From Pseudoduganella armeniaca (GTDB taxonomy: Bacteria; Pseudomonadota; Gammaproteobacteria; Burkholderiales; Burkholderiaceae_D), in assembly GCF_003028855.1 (NCBI RefSeq), contig NZ_CP028324.1, positions 5,146,001 through 5,210,000 on the forward strand: DNA of 64,000 nucleotides, in the 5' to 3' direction. Below the pieces are notes generated by a model. That model was not told the origin of the DNA. It ran no database searches and was given only the letters and a program-made list of their open reading frames with translations. The stretch's first letter is position 1, and each line of letters opens with the position of its first letter. Shown here piece after piece: positions 60,340 through 64,000 of this stretch. Both the position numbers and the translations under genes were made by a program.

Positions 60340-61092
60340 TTGGCGCACATTCCGAAAGAGCAGCAGACGGCGTTCCAGCGCTGGGAGTTCCAGTCCTTCG
60401 GCGACGCACGGCCCAGCACGCTGGCGCAGCGCGAGCGCGAGGAAGCGGCCGCGCGTGCCGCCGCCGAGGCGGCAGCAGCAGCCGAGGCCGCCGCGCGCCA
60501 GGCCGAGTACGATGCCTTGATGAATACCCCGCCGGCGCCGGAATACCCCAGCGACGAGGAACTGGCCGCGATCCGCGAGGAAGCGCGGCTGCAGGGCTAC
60601 CAGGACGGCTACGCGGAAGGCCACCGGGCCGGCGAGGACGAAGCCATCCGCGAAGGCCAGGAAGCGACGGCCGCCGCGCTGGCGCCGCTGGCCGGCCTGG
60701 CCGAAGGGTTTGCCGGGGCGCTGCGCCAGGCCGACCAGCTGGTCGCCAACGACGTGATGGAACTGGCCATGCACCTGGCGAAAAACATGCTCAAGCAGGC
60801 CCTGCCCGTGAAGCCGGAGCTGATCCTGCCGATCGTGCGTGACGCCATCGACGTGCTGCCCAGCGTGCAGCAGCCGGCCGTGCTGATGCTCAATCCCGAG
60901 GATGCCGCCGTGGTGCGCGCGGCCATCGGCGACGAGCTCGCCAAGGAAGGCTGGCGCATCGCCGAGGACGAGTCGATCACGCGTGGCGGCTGCCGGCTGG
61001 ACACGGCCAGCAACCAGGTCGATGCCCAGGTGGAATCGCGCTGGGCCCGCCTGACGCAGGCGCTGGGCAGGAACGTGGAGTGGCTGGACTGA
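60340..61092 (+). CDS. fliH: Flagellar export ATPase regulator FliH
   Basis: This 250-residue FliH is the stator-like regulator of the export ATPase FliI. An Ala/Glu-rich coiled coil (~25-60) is followed by the conserved GYQDGYAEGHRAGEDEAIRE, then the FliI-binding C-domain (NDVMELAMHLAKNMLKQALP, GGCRLDTASNQVDAQVESRW). The start is a TTG at 60340 with AGAGGTAGAG just upstream. It lies between fliG and fliI. Confidence 0.93.
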   Translation: MAHIPKEQQTAFQRWEFQSFGDARPSTLAQREREEAAARAAAEAAAAAEAAARQAEYDALMNTPPAPEYPSDEELAAIREEARLQGYQDGYAEGHRAGEDEAIREGQEATAAALAPLAGLAEGFAGALRQADQLVANDVMELAMHLAKNMLKQALPVKPELILPIVRDAIDVLPSVQQPAVLMLNPEDAAVVRAAIGDELAKEGWRIAEDESITRGGCRLDTASNQVDAQVESRWARLTQALGRNVEWLD

Positions 61093-61102
61093 GGGAGGCA
61101 CG

Positions 61103-62527
61103 ATGGACACCAAAGTAACGGAACAGGCCGGCGCGGAGTTGCACGCCGGCCGTTGGCGTTCCTGGCTGAACGATTGTGCCACCGTGCTCGATTTCGTTGA
61201 GCCCATGCAGGTCTCCGGCCGCGTGACCCGCGTGGCCGGCCTGGTCATGGAAGCGGTCGGCCTGCGCCTCGCGGTCGGCGCCGCGTGTACCGTGCCCTTG
61301 CCCGGCGGCGGCCGCGTCGAAGCGGAAGTGGTCGGCTTCGAAGGCAGCCGCCTGTTCCTGATGCCGCAAAGCGATGTCGAAGGCATCGTTCCCGGCACCC
61401 ATGTCTATCCCGCCGAACCGCTGATCCCGAAACCGGGGTCCGTCGCCAACGCCACGCCGCGCCGGCGCACCAGCGACCGCGCGCGTCAGCTGCCTGTCGG
61501 CCCCGAACTGCTGGGCCGCGTGATCGACGGCGCCGGCCGCCCGCTCGACGGACTCGGCCCCATCGAGGCCTCGGACAGCGCGCCCATCAACGTGCGTCCC
61601 GCCAATCCGCTGGGCCGTGCCCCGATTGTCGAGACCCTGGACGTGGGCGTGCGCTGCATCAACGCGATGCTGACGGTGGGCCGGGGCCAGCGCATGGGCC
61701 TGTTCGCCGGCTCCGGCGTCGGTAAATCCGTGCTGCTGGGCATGATGGCACGCTATACGGCGGCCGACATCATCGTGGTCGGCCTGATCGGCGAACGGGG
61801 CCGCGAGGTCAAGGAATTCATCGATCACATCCTGGGCGAGGAAGGCCGGGCCCGCTCGGTTGTCATCGCCGCGCCGGCCGATACGCCGCCGCTGATGCGC
61901 ATGCAGGCCACTGCCTACTCGACCGCCATTGCCGAGCACTTCCGCGACAAGGGCCAGAACGTGCTGCTGATCGTGGACTCGCTGACGCGCTACGCGATGG
62001 CGCAGCGCGAGATCGCGCTGGCGATCGGCGAGCCGCCGGCCACCAAGGGCTATCCGCCCTCCGTGTTCGCCAAGCTGCCGGTGCTGGTGGAACGGGCCGG
62101 CAACGGCGAGGAAGGCGGCGGCTCGATCACGGCGTTCTACACCGTGCTGACGGAAGGCGACGACCAGCAGGACCCGATCGCCGACTCGGCGCGCGCGATC
62201 CTGGACGGCCACATCGTGCTGAACCGGCGCCTGGCCGAGGCGGGCCACTACCCCGCCATCGACATCGAACAGTCGATCTCGCGCGCGGCGCACTCGATCA
62301 CGACGCAGGAACACCAGACCCAGGCGCGCCGCCTGAAGCAGCTGTTCTCCCGTTACGAGCGCAGCCGCGACCTGATCGCCGTCGGCGCCTACACCCCGGG
62401 CACCGATCCCGTGCTGGACCAGGCCATCAAGCTGCATGACCGCATCGAGCACTTCCTGCAGCAAAAGATCACGGAACGGGTCGACATGCTGGAGAGTTTG
62501 GGGCAATTATCCACGCTGTTCGACTGA
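61103..62527 (+). CDS. fliI: Flagellum-specific ATPase FliI
   Basis: This 474-residue F1-beta-like ATPase powers protein export through the flagellar secretion system. It has Walker A GLFAGSGVGKSVLLGMMAR (~200), GLIGERGREVKEFI, Walker B VLLIVDSLTRYAMAQREIAL, and the family signature near GEPPATKGYPPSVFAKLP. The length is slightly above average because of a ~25-residue N-terminal extension. It is 10 bases after fliH. Confidence 0.97.
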   Translation: MDTKVTEQAGAELHAGRWRSWLNDCATVLDFVEPMQVSGRVTRVAGLVMEAVGLRLAVGAACTVPLPGGGRVEAEVVGFEGSRLFLMPQSDVEGIVPGTHVYPAEPLIPKPGSVANATPRRRTSDRARQLPVGPELLGRVIDGAGRPLDGLGPIEASDSAPINVRPANPLGRAPIVETLDVGVRCINAMLTVGRGQRMGLFAGSGVGKSVLLGMMARYTAADIIVVGLIGERGREVKEFIDHILGEEGRARSVVIAAPADTPPLMRMQATAYSTAIAEHFRDKGQNVLLIVDSLTRYAMAQREIALAIGEPPATKGYPPSVFAKLPVLVERAGNGEEGGGSITAFYTVLTEGDDQQDPIADSARAILDGHIVLNRRLAEAGHYPAIDIEQSISRAAHSITTQEHQTQARRLKQLFSRYERSRDLIAVGAYTPGTDPVLDQAIKLHDRIEHFLQQKITERVDMLESLGQLSTLFD

Positions 62528-62561
62528 TTGAACCCGGCTCTCGTTGCCTATAATCACGATT

Positions 62562-63002
62562 ATGGCCTCGACATCCCAACTTGAAACCCTGATCGACATG
62601 GCGCGCCGGGAAACCGACGACAGCGCCAAGCGGCTCGGCGCGGCGCTGAAAGCCGTCAGCGACGCGGAAGAGAAGCTGAAGATGCTGGTCGGCTACCGCG
62701 ACGAGTACGGCCGCCGCTTCGATGCATCGCAACAAGCCGGCATCACGCCGATGGCCTACCGCAATTTCCAGGCCTTCATGGAAAAGCTCGACACGGCCGT
62801 GCGCGGCCAGGAAGAGATGGTGCGCCATGCGCAAAAGCGCAGCGAGAACGAGAAGGCGAAATGGCAGGAAGCGGAACGCAAGCGCATGTCATATTCCACC
62901 CTGCGCGACCGCGAGGCCGCGCGGCTGCAGAAGATCGACGCCAAGCGCGACCAGAAAGCCATGGACGAGCACGCCGCACGGCAGGCATTTTACAAACGCT
63001 GA
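62562..63002 (+). CDS. fliJ: Flagellar export chaperone FliJ
   Basis: This 146-residue protein is almost wholly helical, rich in Glu, Lys and Arg (KRLGAALKAVSDAEEKLKML, RQAFYKR end), as expected for the coiled-coil stalk that links FliI to the export gate. TPMAYRNFQAFMEKLDTAV is a typical FliJ segment. I chose the ATG at 62562 (MASTSQLETLIDMA). It lies between fliI and fliK. Confidence 0.92.
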   Translation: MASTSQLETLIDMARRETDDSAKRLGAALKAVSDAEEKLKMLVGYRDEYGRRFDASQQAGITPMAYRNFQAFMEKLDTAVRGQEEMVRHAQKRSENEKAKWQEAERKRMSYSTLRDREAARLQKIDAKRDQKAMDEHAARQAFYKR

Positions 63003-63041
63003 TCCCGGCGTCAACGAATCAACGGAACAAGGCCGCGACCC

Positions 63042-64000
63042 ATGCAGACCCAGTCCATCCAGAACACCTTACTGAACACCACGGCACCGTCGGCGCCGAA
63101 AGCCGTGCCGTCCGGTGACCTCGACTTCAAGCAGGCGCTGGCGCGGCAGGTGGAGCGGCAGCCGCTCAGTCCTGTCAACAAGCAGGCGCTCAACCAGCCC
63201 ATCAAGCAGCCGCAGGCGCCCGTCAACAAGCAGGCCGAGCCGGTGAAGACGCCGCAGCCGCAGCATGCGCCGGCGCCGTCGCCGCAGAACAAGACCGCGG
63301 CCCAGCCGCCGAAAGCGCCGAACACGGCCAAGCCGGCCCAGGCGGCAAACCATGCCGATGCCGCCGCAGCAACGGACCAGGCCGCCAGTGCCGGGTCCGC
63401 CGAGGCGGCAGACACCGCGGCGACCGACACCGCTGTCGCCGAGACCGCGGCGCCGGTGGAGACTGGCGCCGCCGAAGCGGCGGCGGCCAGCGAAGCCGCG
63501 GCCGCGGTCGATCCGATGGCGAACATGCTGGCGATGATTGCCGCCTACAACCAGCAGACCAAATCCGCACCGGGCCCGGCCGAGGAAATCTCGACCACCG
63601 GCGGCACTGCCAGCGGCCAGGCCGAAAGCGGCGATCCGCTGGCCGCCCTGCAGGGCAACGGCACGGGCACCAAGCCAGGCACGCAGCCGGGCGCGGACGC
63701 GGCCGGCAAGGAAGGCGCCATCGCGCTGCCGCAGGGCGATGGCGAAGCGGTCGATGCCGGCAAGCTCAAGCTCGAGGCCGGCGCCGCGAAAACGGAACTG
63801 AAGGCCGAGGCATTTGCCGCCAAGCTGGCGGACGCCAGCGCTGCGGCCCAGCCGGTCATGCCGCAAGCCACGCAGGCGGTGCTGGCCACGGCCCAGGCCG
63901 TCGAAGCGGCCGCGTCGAACCAGTTGCAGGCCCGCGTCGGCACCAATGCCTGGGAGCAGCAACTGGGCCAGAAGGTCGTGTGGATGGTGGCCGGCGGCGA
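63042..64000 (+). CDS. fliK: Flagellar hook-length control protein FliK (cut by window end)
   Basis: The start is an ATG at 63042 (MQTQSIQNTLLNTTAPSAPK) and the frame is open to the window end, 319 residues visible. The visible part is the Ala/Pro/Gln-rich disordered ruler region, with alternating PVNKQA repeats at ~45-65. The last residues (NAWEQQLGQKVVWMVAGG) are the beginning of the C-terminal Flg_hook domain that contacts FlhB to switch export from hook to filament. It is the canonical copy in fliFGHIJK order; a second FliK-like gene is at 54596. Confidence 0.93.
   Translation, partial: MQTQSIQNTLLNTTAPSAPKAVPSGDLDFKQALARQVERQPLSPVNKQALNQPIKQPQAPVNKQAEPVKTPQPQHAPAPSPQNKTAAQPPKAPNTAKPAQAANHADAAAATDQAASAGSAEAADTAATDTAVAETAAPVETGAAEAAAASEAAAAVDPMANMLAMIAAYNQQTKSAPGPAEEISTTGGTASGQAESGDPLAALQGNGTGTKPGTQPGADAAGKEGAIALPQGDGEAVDAGKLKLEAGAAKTELKAEAFAAKLADASAAAQPVMPQATQAVLATAQAVEAAASNQLQARVGTNAWEQQLGQKVVWMVAGG

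Overview
This GC-rich window is a chromosomal segment of a betaproteobacterium. Gene content and order point to Oxalobacteraceae (Massilia, Duganella or Pseudoduganella type): a HexR-linked Entner-Doudoroff cluster, gmk-rpoZ-spoT, rph-rdgB-hemW beside a Ser/Thr kinase-phosphatase pair, Bug-type solute receptors and a polar-flagellum style fli locus. The genus is an inference from gene order and composition; no rRNA or other marker gene is present.

Layout. (1) 1-2134: end of a LuxR-type regulator, a small membrane protein, and an intact IS1595-family element (25-bp perfect terminal repeats, 8-bp target duplication) inserted at the end of the eda terminator. (2) 2135-10609: glucose catabolism. 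eda-edd run leftwards; pgi, an SMP-30-type lactonase, zwf, hexR and an Asp/Glu racemase run rightwards. Four similar 15-nt HexR-like boxes sit in front of edd, pgi and zwf. (3) 10625-20251: a LysR regulator, a small membrane peptide, then a leftward porin / Bug receptor / binding protein / permease / ATPase uptake operon facing a divergent TctD-TctE type two-component system. (4) 20290-24793: a scarred region with a degraded gene, a frameshifted copy of the dadA 3' end, a chemoreceptor whose C-terminus runs through repeats, and intact dadA. A tandem glycine riboswitch precedes dadA. (5) 25204-33132: transaldolase and an AcrAB-TolC-like RND efflux operon with a patatin-like gene coupled to its end. 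(6) 33207-39715: hemW, rdgB, rph, a PP2C phosphatase, a frameshifted Ser/Thr kinase, yicC and an alpha/beta hydrolase. (7) 39871-44626: gmk, rpoZ, spoT, a REP-associated tyrosine transposase (RAYT) bracketed by palindrome pairs, and greB. (8) 44680-48515: a NarL-type sensor/regulator pair and a diguanylate cyclase. (9) 48987-64000: flagellar genes fliC, flaG, fliD, fliS, fliT, a FliK-like gene, a mini FlhB C-terminal gene, a PilZ flagellar brake, fliE (leftwards), and fliF-G-H-I-J-K (fliK cut by the window end).

How it fits together. Glucose-6-phosphate from pgi/zwf passes through the lactonase to Edd and Eda, with HexR the likely repressor and transaldolase linking to the pentose phosphates. 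The cyclase (46926) and PilZ brake (56093) flank the flagellin and filament-assembly genes, which suggests local c-di-GMP control of motility.

The most distinctive non-coding feature is a dispersed palindrome family with the core TCCGGGACWGTCCCGGA. Nine copies lie at gene ends and around the RAYT gene. Related GGGGTCTGTCCCC elements occur near rph and yicC. This looks like a REP/RAYT system whose palindromes also act as terminators. Two genes (the kinase and fliD) carry single-base frameshifts at or beside G/C homopolymers, which may be sequence errors.
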